Positions 53,427 through 61,098 of a stretch of 64,000 nucleotides of DNA are shown piece by piece; the stretch's first letter is position 1; every line of letters starts with the position of its first letter. The stretch lies in assembly GCF_031456495.1 (NCBI RefSeq), contig NZ_JAVDUW010000001.1, positions 1,974,371-2,038,370 of the forward strand, read 5' to 3'. Origin of the DNA: Pedococcus sp031456495. Lineage in GTDB: Bacteria; Actinomycetota; Actinomycetes; Actinomycetales; Dermatophilaceae. Position numbers and translations under genes: made by a program. Below the pieces are notes generated by a model. That model worked only from the letters and a program-made list of their open reading frames with translations. It ran no database searches and was not told the origin of the DNA.

Positions 53427-53858
53427 ATGCCCGCGCACCCGCTGACCCCCGTCGCCGTGAACCCGGCCTCGCTGCCCGCGCCGAGCGGCTACTCGCACGG
53501 GACGCTGTCGGGCAACACCCTCCACCTCGGCGGCCAGACCGCCCTGGACGCAGACATGCGGATCGTCCCCGGCGGTATCGTCGAGCAGTTCCGGCAGGCG
53601 TTCTCCAACGTGCTGGCGACCCTGGCGGAGGCCGGGGGCGTGCCGGAGGACCTCGTCAGCATCACGATCTACCTGACCGACATCCCGGACTACCAGGCCC
53701 ATGGCCGCGAGATCGGGGAGGTCTGGCGCGAGCTCGCCGGGCCGGTCTACCCCGCGATGGCGGGCATCGGCACGACGGCGCTGTGGCAGCCCGAGGCGAT
53801 GATCGAGATCCTCGGCGTCGCGGTCATCCCGGACGAGAGGCTGCGGCCTGCGCGGTGA
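53427..53858 (+). CDS. RidA-family protein beside the aromatic operon
   Basis: A 143-aa YjgF/RidA protein: GYSHGTLSGNTLHLGGQTALD, FSNVLATLAEAGGVPEDLVSITIYL, and a C-terminal PAMAGIGTTALWQPEAMIEI. The substrate-anchoring Arg is replaced in IGTTALW, as in several catabolic RidA proteins. Relatives act as 2-aminomuconate deaminases, which would suit an amino-aromatic substrate. The ATG follows TGGAGGACC. Divergent from the FAH gene and overlapping the 3' end of the PaaX gene by 35 bases. Confidence 0.85.
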   Translation: MPAHPLTPVAVNPASLPAPSGYSHGTLSGNTLHLGGQTALDADMRIVPGGIVEQFRQAFSNVLATLAEAGGVPEDLVSITIYLTDIPDYQAHGREIGEVWRELAGPVYPAMAGIGTTALWQPEAMIEILGVAVIPDERLRPAR

Positions 53859-54741
53859 CGAAGTCGTGCGCCGGCCCGGCCAGGGTGCGGTGCAGGGCGA
53901 AGAACGTCTCCGCGGCCCGGGTCCCGGACCACCCTGCGGGCAGCAGGTCGGTCGGCAGTCCGGGGTCGAGGTAGGGCAGCCGGCGCCACGCGGTCAGCGC
54001 GCGCAGGTGGTCGGCGAACGCCTCGGGTCCGAACGTGTCGGGGCCGGATGCCTCCACCCCGGCCGCCGCCTCGGCCGCCTCCGTCCCCGCCGCAGTCTCG
54101 GGGGTGGCGCGCTCCCACCGTCGCAGGGCGGGCTCGTGCGCCTCGAGGAAGTCGTCGTAGAGCTGCTCGAGTGCCTCGAGGTCCCACCACTGCGCGACCT
54201 TGGTCGCCGGGTCGCCGAACGCGAGGTACTCCGCGCGGAAGAGGTCGACGTACGGCTCCAGCCCGTCCGCGAGGAGGGCCTCGCGCGTGTCCTGGGCCAG
54301 GTGCCCGGGTGCGATCCACACCCCCGACGCCACGGTCCCGAACCCCAGCCACGACAGCCGGGCCCGCAGGGTGTGCCGCTTCTGGCGCTCGCTCTCGGGC
54401 ACCGAGAACACGGCGAGCACCCAGTCGCGCTCGGAGTCGGGGCGGGTGGCGAAGATCCGGCGGTCGCCCAGCTCGAGGACGCGACCGGCATACCCCGACA
54501 GCGCGTAGCCGGCCACGCCGTCGCGGCGCTCGGACTCGACGATGCCGCGCCGCTTGAGTCGGGTCAGCGCGGAGCGCACGGCCTGCTCGTCGACGCCGGC
54601 GGCGGCCATGAGCCGGATGAGCGCGCTGACGCTGATCCAGCCGCCGAGGTCGCGGACGTAGAGCCCGAGCAGGGTGACGATGAGGGCCCGGGGTGGTTGG
54701 GGGCCGCGGTCGGCGCCACCGTCGAGGTCCGTCGTCGTCAC
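53824..54741 (-). CDS. PaaX-family transcriptional repressor
   Basis: A 305-aa protein. An N-terminal winged helix (ALIVTLLGLYVRDLGGWISV, LIRLMAAAGVDEQAVRSALT, RLKRRGIVESER) is followed by the PaaX middle domain and C-terminal helices (LYDDFLEAHEPALRRWE, DPGLPTDLLPAGWSG). PaaX represses phenylacetate genes and is relieved by aryl-CoA. Here it probably controls the adjacent aryl-CoA operon with an aryl-CoA effector. GTG start at 54741. Confidence 0.87.
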   Translation of the reverse strand: MTTTDLDGGADRGPQPPRALIVTLLGLYVRDLGGWISVSALIRLMAAAGVDEQAVRSALTRLKRRGIVESERRDGVAGYALSGYAGRVLELGDRRIFATRPDSERDWVLAVFSVPESERQKRHTLRARLSWLGFGTVASGVWIAPGHLAQDTREALLADGLEPYVDLFRAEYLAFGDPATKVAQWWDLEALEQLYDDFLEAHEPALRRWERATPETAAGTEAAEAAAGVEASGPDTFGPEAFADHLRALTAWRRLPYLDPGLPTDLLPAGWSGTRAAETFFALHRTLAGPAHDFVTAQAAASRPG

Positions 54742-54780
54742 GGGGGCACAGTAGCCGCAGTGGGATGCGGTGGACGGGGG

Positions 54781-54824
54781 TTGTCCGGTGGGGACGCCAA
54801 GCCCTAGTCTTCCGTCAGACAGAA
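54781..54824 (+). promoter_or_regulatory. Promoter and IclR-like operator of the malic enzyme gene
   Basis: TTGTCC (54781-54786), 18 bp and TAGTCT (54805-54810) make a plausible promoter. TTCCGTCAGACAGAA (54810-54824) is palindromic in the form TTCNGTCNGACNGAA and overlaps the predicted start point, a repressor position. A similar box lies before the uricase gene. Confidence 0.5.
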
Positions 54825-54860
54825 GTGTCACTCCGTATCGTGGAAGAAGGCGGCCGACCG

Positions 54861-56255
54861 ATGCCTGCACCGAGTCCCGGGTACTCCATCACCGTGCGCG
54901 CCGAGGCGCCCGCAGCGATCGACACGACGGGGGTGGTGGCGGCGGCGGTCGCGGAGGCCGGCGGCGCTCTCACCGCGCTCGACGTCGTGGAGTCGCGCGG
55001 GCAGAGCCTGGTCGTCGACGTCACGTGCAACGCCTCGGACGCCGACCACGCGGACCGGATCACCGCGCGGATCGCCGCGGTGCCCGGGGTGAAGGTCCGC
55101 AAGGTCAGCGACCGCACCTTCCTGCTGCACCTCGGCGGCAAGCTCGAGGTCGTGCCCAAGGTGCCGCTCAAGCACCGCGACGACCTCTCCCGCGCCTACA
55201 CCCCCGGCGTGGCCCGCGTCTGCCTGGCCATCGCCGAGAACCCCGAGGACGTGCGCCGCCTCACCATCAAGCGCAACACCGTCGCCGTCGTCACCGACGG
55301 GTCGGCGGTGCTCGGGCTGGGCAACATCGGCCCGGCGGCGGCGCTCCCGGTGATGGAGGGCAAGGCCGCGCTGTTCAAGCAGTTCGCCGGCGTCGATGCC
55401 TGGCCGGTCTGCCTGGACACGCAGGACACCGAGGAGATCATCCGCACCGTCAAGGCGATCGCCCCCGTCTACGGCGGCGTCAACCTCGAGGACATCTCGG
55501 CCCCGCGCTGCTTCGAGATCGAGCGGCGGCTGCGCGACGAGCTCGACATCCCCGTCTTCCACGACGACCAGCACGGCACCGCCATCGTCGTCCTGGCCGC
55601 GCTGACCAACGCACTGCGGGTGGTCGGCAAGACGGTGCAGGACGTGCGCATCGTCGTCTCCGGCGTCGGTGCGGCGGGGCACGCGATCGTCCGGCTGCTC
55701 GACGCGCAGGGGGCGGGCGACATCGTCGGCTGCGACCGGCACGGGGCGCTGGACCCGGAGGCGCAGCACACCGACGAGTTCCGCGGCTGGATCGCCCGGA
55801 ACACCAACCCCCGCAAGGTCCTCGGCACGCTCAAGGAGGTGCTGGCCGGGGCCGACGTCTTCATCGGCGTCTCCGCGCCCAACCTGCTCGACGAGGACGA
55901 CATCGCCGGCATGGCGCCCGGTGCGATCGTCTTCGCCCTGGCCAACCCCGACCCCGAGGTCGACCCGATCGCCGCGAGCCGGCACGCTGCTGTCGTCGCG
56001 ACCGGTCGCTCCGACTACGCCAACCAGATCAACAACGTCCTGGCCTTCCCGGGGTTCTTCCGCGGCCTGCTCGACGCGGGGGTCAGCGACATCACCGACG
56101 AGATGATGATCGCCGCGGCCACCGCCATCGCCGACTGCGTCCACGCCGACGAGCTCAACGCGAGCTTCATCGTGCCCAGCGTCTTCGACCCGAAGGTGGC
56201 GCCGGCGGTGGCGTCCGCCGTGCGGCACGCCGCGGGCGTGGAAGGGAAGGGCTGA
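54861..56255 (+). CDS. NAD-dependent malic enzyme with N-terminal ACT-like domain
   Basis: A 464-aa enzyme that decarboxylates malate to pyruvate. Residues 1-85 form an ACT-like regulatory domain (YSITVRAEAPAAIDTTG). The catalytic part has the Tyr of YTPGVARV, Lys in GKAALFKQF, the metal-binding FHDDQHGTAIV and the NAD-binding GVGAAG. Next to purine catabolism, it could turn malate made from glyoxylate into pyruvate. ATG at 54861. Four bases separate it from the next gene. Confidence 0.92.
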   Translation: MPAPSPGYSITVRAEAPAAIDTTGVVAAAVAEAGGALTALDVVESRGQSLVVDVTCNASDADHADRITARIAAVPGVKVRKVSDRTFLLHLGGKLEVVPKVPLKHRDDLSRAYTPGVARVCLAIAENPEDVRRLTIKRNTVAVVTDGSAVLGLGNIGPAAALPVMEGKAALFKQFAGVDAWPVCLDTQDTEEIIRTVKAIAPVYGGVNLEDISAPRCFEIERRLRDELDIPVFHDDQHGTAIVVLAALTNALRVVGKTVQDVRIVVSGVGAAGHAIVRLLDAQGAGDIVGCDRHGALDPEAQHTDEFRGWIARNTNPRKVLGTLKEVLAGADVFIGVSAPNLLDEDDIAGMAPGAIVFALANPDPEVDPIAASRHAAVVATGRSDYANQINNVLAFPGFFRGLLDAGVSDITDEMMIAAATAIADCVHADELNASFIVPSVFDPKVAPAVASAVRHAAGVEGKG

Positions 56256-56259
56256 CCCG

Positions 56260-57516
56260 ATGACGTTCGACGCCACCGACCTCACCCGTGAGCTCGACGC
56301 GCACCTGGCCGACGCGGATTCCGCTCTGGCGCAAGGCTTCCCGGGCGAGCGCCCCGACCGACAGCCGGTCCACACGGTCTACGTGCCCGCCAGCCGGTAC
56401 GACGCCGGCCTGGTGCCCCGGTGGGGCCAGGAGGCCCTGGCCGTCCTCGACGAGCACGGTGGGGACGCGCAGGCGTATGCCGCGCTGCTCGGCATCGGCC
56501 CCGACCTCGCCGAGGACGTGGTGGGCCGGGTGCGGGCCAAGCTCGCCGCCGAGCCGGTCGAGGACCTGCGGATCGACTTCGAGGACGGCTACGGGGCGCC
56601 GGCGGACGACGTCGAGGACGCCGCCGTCGACGCCAGTTCCGCGGCGCTGCTGGAGTCGGTGCGCGGCGGGACGGCCGCGCCGTTCCACGGGATCCGGTTC
56701 AAGAGCTTCGAGGCGCCGACGCGGGCGCGGGGCGTGCGGACGCTGGCGCGGTTCGTCGAGGCCGTCGCGGCCGACGGCTCGCTGCCGGAGGGCTTCGTGG
56801 TCACGCTGCCCAAGGTGACGTCGGTCGAGCAGGTCGAGGCGATGGTCGTGGCCTGCGAACGGATCGAGTCGGGGCTCGGACTGCGCTCGGGCGCAATGGG
56901 TTTCGAGATCCAGGTCGAGACGCCACAGGCGATCCTCGGGCCTGACGGCACCGCGCTGGTGGCGCGGATGGTCCACGCCGCGGCCGGTCGCTGCACCGGT
57001 CTCCACTACGGCACGTACGACTACTCGGCCTCGCTGGGCGTCGCCGCGGCATACCAGTCGATGGAGCACCCGGCCGCCGACCACGCCAAGGCGGTGATGC
57101 AGGTGGCCGCAGCCGGCACCGGGGTGCGGCTCTCGGACGGCTCCACCAACATCCTCCCGGTCGGCGGTCGCGAGGCAGTCCGCGCCGCCTGGGCGCTGCA
57201 CGCGCGGCTCGTGCGGCGCTCGCTCGAGCGCGGCTACTACCAGGGCTGGGACCTCCACCCGGCACAGCTCCCGAGCCGGTATGCCGCGACGTACGCCTTC
57301 TACCGCGAGGGCCTGCCGGCTGCTGCCGAGCGGCTGCGGAACTACGTCGGACAGGTCGACTCCGGGGTGATGGACGAGCCGGCGACGGCCCGGGCGCTCG
57401 CCGACTTCGTGGTGCGAGGACTGGACTGTGGCGCCACGGACGACGCGGAGGTCAAGGAGCTGACCGGCATCGACCGCCACCGCCTGGACGTCCTGGCCAA
57501 GCGCACCGCCGGGTAG
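56260..57516 (+). CDS. DUF6986/HpcH-HpaI aldolase-like protein (malate-synthase/citrate-lyase-beta related)
   Basis: A 418-aa protein of the CitE-like TIM-barrel group: VYVPASRYDAGLVPRWGQEAL, the metal-binding region RIDFEDGYG, GFEIQVETPQAIL and a C-terminal helical part (YYQGWDLHPAQLPSRYAATY). Known relatives condense acetyl-CoA with glyoxylate or cleave 3-hydroxyacyl-CoAs. Beside urate and malic enzyme genes, a glyoxylate-consuming step making malate is a fair guess. Coupled closely behind the malic enzyme with GAAGGGAAGG. Confidence 0.8.
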   Translation: MTFDATDLTRELDAHLADADSALAQGFPGERPDRQPVHTVYVPASRYDAGLVPRWGQEALAVLDEHGGDAQAYAALLGIGPDLAEDVVGRVRAKLAAEPVEDLRIDFEDGYGAPADDVEDAAVDASSAALLESVRGGTAAPFHGIRFKSFEAPTRARGVRTLARFVEAVAADGSLPEGFVVTLPKVTSVEQVEAMVVACERIESGLGLRSGAMGFEIQVETPQAILGPDGTALVARMVHAAAGRCTGLHYGTYDYSASLGVAAAYQSMEHPAADHAKAVMQVAAAGTGVRLSDGSTNILPVGGREAVRAAWALHARLVRRSLERGYYQGWDLHPAQLPSRYAATYAFYREGLPAAAERLRNYVGQVDSGVMDEPATARALADFVVRGLDCGATDDAEVKELTGIDRHRLDVLAKRTAG

Positions 57517-57544
57517 CTGCCAGTAGCCCGCCTTCGCTCGGTCA

Positions 57545-57625
57545 CGAACCTCTGCTAGCAGAGGTTCGCGCCCTCAGCGCAGGTTCCACCCTCTGCTGGG
57601 GCGCTTCTTCCTCTGCTAGCAGAGG
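57545..57625. repeat. Two palindromes CCTCTGCTAGCAGAGG plus a half-site upstream of the HTH gene
   Basis: The perfect 16-bp palindrome CCTCTGCTAGCAGAGG lies at 57549-57564 (extending to a perfect 24 bp over 57545-57568) and again at 57610-57625. A half copy CCTCTGCT is at 57590-57597. Centres are 61 bp apart. They fill the 150-base gap before the regulator start at 57667. Confidence 0.85.
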
Positions 57626-57666
57626 TATGTGCACGGTCGGGACCGCTGCGAAGTACCGTGAGCGCC

Positions 57667-58224
57667 ATGCGGGTGCGAGCCGAGTTCACCACCGAGCCGT
57701 TCCACGGGGAGGACGAGCACGTCCCCGCGCACGTGACCGCTGCCGCGGCCGCCCTCACGGATGCCGGCCTCGAGCCCGACCTCGGGCCCCTGGGCACCGC
57801 CGTCGACGGCGACGCCGACGTGGTCGTCACCGCGGTGGCCGAGGCCGTCCGCGCGGCCCTCTCCCAGGGCGCCACCCGGGTCACGCTCACCGTCAGCGAC
57901 CTCGCGGCCACGCTGGGCGAGACGCCCGCGCCCCAGCTGGCCGCCGCCCGCCGCCGGGGCCCCGGTCGTCGCACCGCGCCGGCGCCCGACCTGTCCGACG
58001 GGCTGGCGCGGCTCATCGCGGCCGTCGAGGAGGAGCTCGGCAGCCCACTTGCCGACCTGCCCCGGGCCGGCAAGCAGCAGGCGGTCCGGCTGCTCGAGGA
58101 GCGGGGGGCGTTCGAGATGCGCCGCAGCGCGGAGACCGTGGCCGAGGCGATGGGCCTGACCCGCTTCACCGTCTACAACTACCTCAACCGGGTGCGCGAG
58201 CCCGCAGAGCCGCCGGCCAGCTGA
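57667..58224 (+). CDS. Regulator with thiamine-binding-like (MTH1187/YkoF) domain and HTH
   Basis: A 185-aa protein. Residues 1-90 resemble the MTH1187/YkoF ferredoxin-like fold (MRVRAEFTTEPFHGEDEHVP, LEPDLGPLGTAVDGDADVVV). Residues 105-180 hold a helix-turn-helix (LLEERGAFEMRRSAETVAEA, GLTRFTVYNYLNRV) like YheO/DauR regulators. It likely regulates the adjacent urate operon in response to a small ligand. GTG 57658 is an alternative start adding three residues. The palindromes just upstream may be its own binding sites. Confidence 0.75.
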   Translation: MRVRAEFTTEPFHGEDEHVPAHVTAAAAALTDAGLEPDLGPLGTAVDGDADVVVTAVAEAVRAALSQGATRVTLTVSDLAATLGETPAPQLAAARRRGPGRRTAPAPDLSDGLARLIAAVEEELGSPLADLPRAGKQQAVRLLEERGAFEMRRSAETVAEAMGLTRFTVYNYLNRVREPAEPPAS

Positions 58225-58710
58225 GCCCCCTGGCCGCCCGGCCCCGAAGTCTGGGACCTCGAGGCCAGGGAGCCTCCGTTGCGCCGAAGTCTGGGACCTC
58301 GGGGCCATAGAGCCTCCGTTGCACCGAAGTCTGGGACTTCGGGTCTTCAGGGGCTCAATGGCGCGCAAGTCTGGGACTTCGGGGGCCATGAGCCGGCGCC
58401 GCGTGCCGGTGATGTCGGGATTGGGCGCGCGCGAACCTTCCGTGGGGCCGACATTTCGGCCACACTCCTTTTCAACAAACTGTTGACGCGGCTCCAGCGC
58501 GCACCTATCGTTCCATCATTCGTAAATAGGTTTCCGCATCACGGAATCAGGAACCGACCGGCGCACCATCCCAGGCGCCACGCGGCATACGGCCCACCGG
58601 CCCTCGTGCCGCGGCACACGGCCCCGCACAGCGCGGGCGCCCGGACCCGAACCCACTCGCCCCGGCACCAGCCGCGCGGCCCGACGGAGCACCCGCGAGG
58701 AGCACTTGTC
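58225..58710 (+). promoter_or_regulatory. 486-bp intergenic region with uricase promoter and operators
   Basis: After the tandem repeats lies a clear promoter: TTGACG (58483-58488), 17 bp, TATCGT (58506-58511). TCAACA-AAC-TGTTGA (58472-58486) overlaps the -35. TTCCG-CATCA-CGGAA (58532-58546), an IclR-type palindrome, lies just past the predicted start point. The leader of about 190 bases up to the ATG at 58711 contains one CGGCATAC and no recognisable riboswitch. Confidence 0.6.
58244..58402. repeat. Four tandem 40-bp hairpin repeats with core AAGTCTGGGAC
   Basis: Copies begin at 58244, 58284, 58324 and 58364, exactly 40 bp apart. Each starts with (C)CGAAGTCTGGGAC; copy three forms a perfect CCGAAGT-CTGGG-ACTTCGG hairpin. 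Copies one to three share GAGCCTCCGTTGC spacers in part. They occupy the gap between the HTH gene and the uricase promoter. Confidence 0.8.
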
Positions 58711-59619
58711 ATGACCTACGTCCTCGGACCCAACCAGTACGGCAAGGCGGAGAACCGCGTCGTGCGGATCTACCGCGACACGGCACGCCACGAGATCCGC
58801 GACCTCAACGTCTCCAGCGCCCTGCGCGGCGACTTCACCGACGCGCACGTCACCGGCGACCAGGCCAACGTCCTGCCGACCGACACGCAGAAGAACACGG
58901 CGTTCGCCTTCGCCAAGCAGCACGGGATCACCTCCCCGGAGGACTACGCGCTCGCCCTCGGCTCCCGATTCCTCGACGTCACGCCGGCCGCCACGGCCAG
59001 CCGCGTCGAGGTCGAGGAGTACGCCTGGGACCGCATCGACGTCGGCGGCCAGGGCCACGACCACGCCTTCGCCCGCCGCGGCGGCGAGGTGCGCACCACC
59101 GTCGTCACCCAGGACCGCAGCGGCGACACCCCGCGCCAGTGGGTCGTCTCCGGCCTGAAGGACCTCGTCGTCCTGAAGTCGACCGGCTCGGAGTTCAAGG
59201 GCTTCCTCCAGGACGAGTACACGACCCTGCAGGAGACCGACGACCGCATCCTCGCCACCTCGCTCGTCGCCCGCTGGCGCTACGAGACCACCGAGGGCGT
59301 CGACTGGAACAAGTCGTTCGACGACATCCGCACCGTGCTGCTCGAGACCTTCGCGACGACCTACAGCCACGCGCTCCAGCAGTCGCTCTACGCGATGGGG
59401 TCCGCGGTCCTCGAGACCCACCCCGAGGTCGCCGAGATCAAGTTCTCCGCGCCGAACAAGCACCACTTCCTCGTCGACCTCAGCCCGTTCGGGGTGGAGA
59501 ACGACGGTGAGGTGTTCATCGCCGCCGACCGCCCGTACGGCCTCATCGAGGCGACGGTGCAGCGCGAGGGCGGGTCGGACGCCGGCGACGCCTGGCTCAC
59601 CGTCCCCGGGTTCTGCTGA
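58711..59619 (+). CDS. Urate oxidase (factor-independent uricase)
   Basis: A 302-aa uricase that oxidises urate to 5-hydroxyisourate with O2 and no cofactor. It has YGKAENRVVRIYRD near the start (catalytic Lys), VLPTDTQKNTAFAFAK (catalytic Thr), LVVLKSTGSEFKGFLQDEYT and NKHHFLVDLSPFG. The ATG at 58711 follows GCGAGGAGCAC. It is first in an operon with transporters and the two enzymes that complete conversion to allantoin. Confidence 0.95.
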   Translation: MTYVLGPNQYGKAENRVVRIYRDTARHEIRDLNVSSALRGDFTDAHVTGDQANVLPTDTQKNTAFAFAKQHGITSPEDYALALGSRFLDVTPAATASRVEVEEYAWDRIDVGGQGHDHAFARRGGEVRTTVVTQDRSGDTPRQWVVSGLKDLVVLKSTGSEFKGFLQDEYTTLQETDDRILATSLVARWRYETTEGVDWNKSFDDIRTVLLETFATTYSHALQQSLYAMGSAVLETHPEVAEIKFSAPNKHHFLVDLSPFGVENDGEVFIAADRPYGLIEATVQREGGSDAGDAWLTVPGFC

Positions 59620-59626
59620 GGCCGGC

Positions 59627-61039
59627 GTGCGACTGCGACAGCGGACAACGACGTCCGCGCCCAGGAACCCCCGTCAGCACCAGGGGCGCCCCGAGGACCA
59701 GAAGTACGGTCCCGGTCCCCTCCTCGCCTACGGTACCCAGCACATCCTGACGATGTACGGCGGCGTCATCGCGCCCCCGCTGATCGTCGGCGGTGCCGCC
59801 GGCCTCAAGCCCACCGACATGGCCCTGCTCGTCACGGCCGGCCTGTTCGTCAGCGGCCTCGCGACCCTCCTGCAGACGCTCGGCCTCGGCCCGTTCGGAA
59901 GCCGGCTGCCGATCGTCCAGGGCATCTCCTTCGCCAGCGTCTCGACGATGGTGGCGATCGCGAGCGAGGGCGGCCTGCGCCCGGTCTTCGGCTCGATCAT
60001 CGTGGCCGGACTCATCGGTCTGGTGGCCTCGTCCTTCTTCGCCCAGCTCGTACGCCTGTTCCCGGCGGTCGTCACCGGCACCATCATCACCGTCATCGGC
60101 CTGTCCCTGCTGCCGGTCGCGTTCCGCTGGGCCATGGGCAACAACGACAAGGCGCCCGACTTCGGGTCGATGGGCAACATCGGCTTCGCCGGGCTGACGC
60201 TCCTCGTCATCCTCGTGATCAGCCGGGTCTTCCAGGGGGCGATCTCGCGCCTGTCGATCCTCATCGGCCTCGTCGTGGGCACCGTCATCGCCGCCCTCAC
60301 CGGACGCGCGGACTTCTCCTCCGTGGGCGACGCCAAGATCGTCGCGCTGCCGCAGCTGTTCCACTTCGGGTCGCCGACGTTCCAAGCCGGCGCGATCGTC
60401 TCGATGACCATCGTCGTCTTCGTCATCATGACCGAGACCACCGCCGACATCCTCGCCATCGGCGAGATCGTGGGCACGCCCGTCGACGCCCGGCGGGTGG
60501 CCGACGGCCTGCGCGCCGACATGGCCGCGACGACCGTCGCCCCGGTGTTCGGCACCTTCCCCGCCAGCGCCTTCGCGCAGAACGTCGGCCTGGTCGCGCT
60601 CACCGGCATCAAGAGCCGGTATGCCGTGGCCGCCGGTGGCGGGGTCCTCCTGCTGCTCGGGCTGCTCCCGGTCGTGGGGGCCGTCGTCGCGGCGATCCCG
60701 TACCCCGTCCTCGGTGGCGCAGGCATCGTGCTCTTCGGCTCGGTGGCCGCCAGCGGCATCCGGACGCTGTCGCGGGTGAGATACCACGACAACCTCAACA
60801 TGGTCATCGTGTCGGTGGCGATCGCCGTCGGCATCATCCCGATCGCGGCGCCGACCTTCTGGGACCGCTTCCCGGACTGGTTCGCCACGATCATGCACTC
60901 GGGCATCAGCGCGACCGCGGTCGTCGCCGTCCTGCTCAACGTGCTCTTCAACGAGGTCAGGGCCGGCAACCGGCCCGGCGCCTCGGTGTTCGCCGCCGCC
61001 GAGAGCGAGAAGGACGAGCTCGCCGGCACGTCCCACTGA
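59627..61039 (+). CDS. NCS2-family xanthine/uric acid permease
   Basis: A 470-aa permease with about 14 hydrophobic segments. Family blocks are YGTQHILTMYGGVIAPPLIV, LPIVQGISFASV, VFVIMTETTADILAIGEIVG and FAQNVGLVALTGIKSRY, the last two being the substrate-binding signature of the UacT/UapA group. It should import urate or xanthine with protons. GTG 59627 comes 7 bases after the uricase stop. Confidence 0.9.
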   Translation: MRLRQRTTTSAPRNPRQHQGRPEDQKYGPGPLLAYGTQHILTMYGGVIAPPLIVGGAAGLKPTDMALLVTAGLFVSGLATLLQTLGLGPFGSRLPIVQGISFASVSTMVAIASEGGLRPVFGSIIVAGLIGLVASSFFAQLVRLFPAVVTGTIITVIGLSLLPVAFRWAMGNNDKAPDFGSMGNIGFAGLTLLVILVISRVFQGAISRLSILIGLVVGTVIAALTGRADFSSVGDAKIVALPQLFHFGSPTFQAGAIVSMTIVVFVIMTETTADILAIGEIVGTPVDARRVADGLRADMAATTVAPVFGTFPASAFAQNVGLVALTGIKSRYAVAAGGGVLLLLGLLPVVGAVVAAIPYPVLGGAGIVLFGSVAASGIRTLSRVRYHDNLNMVIVSVAIAVGIIPIAAPTFWDRFPDWFATIMHSGISATAVVAVLLNVLFNEVRAGNRPGASVFAAAESEKDELAGTSH

Positions 61040-61098
61040 GCACCACCCGTTCCACCCCAACCCATCCCGACCCTTCTGCCGGAAGGAAGGTGCCTGTC

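Noticed and set aside
58244..58402. CRISPR-like array
   Set aside because: The units are continuous 40-bp tandem copies without unique spacers, and no cas genes are present.
61072..61086. Inverted repeat CCTTC-TGCCG-GAAGG as an operator of the second permease
   Set aside because: The right arm is the Shine-Dalgarno of the gene; the symmetry is probably accidental.
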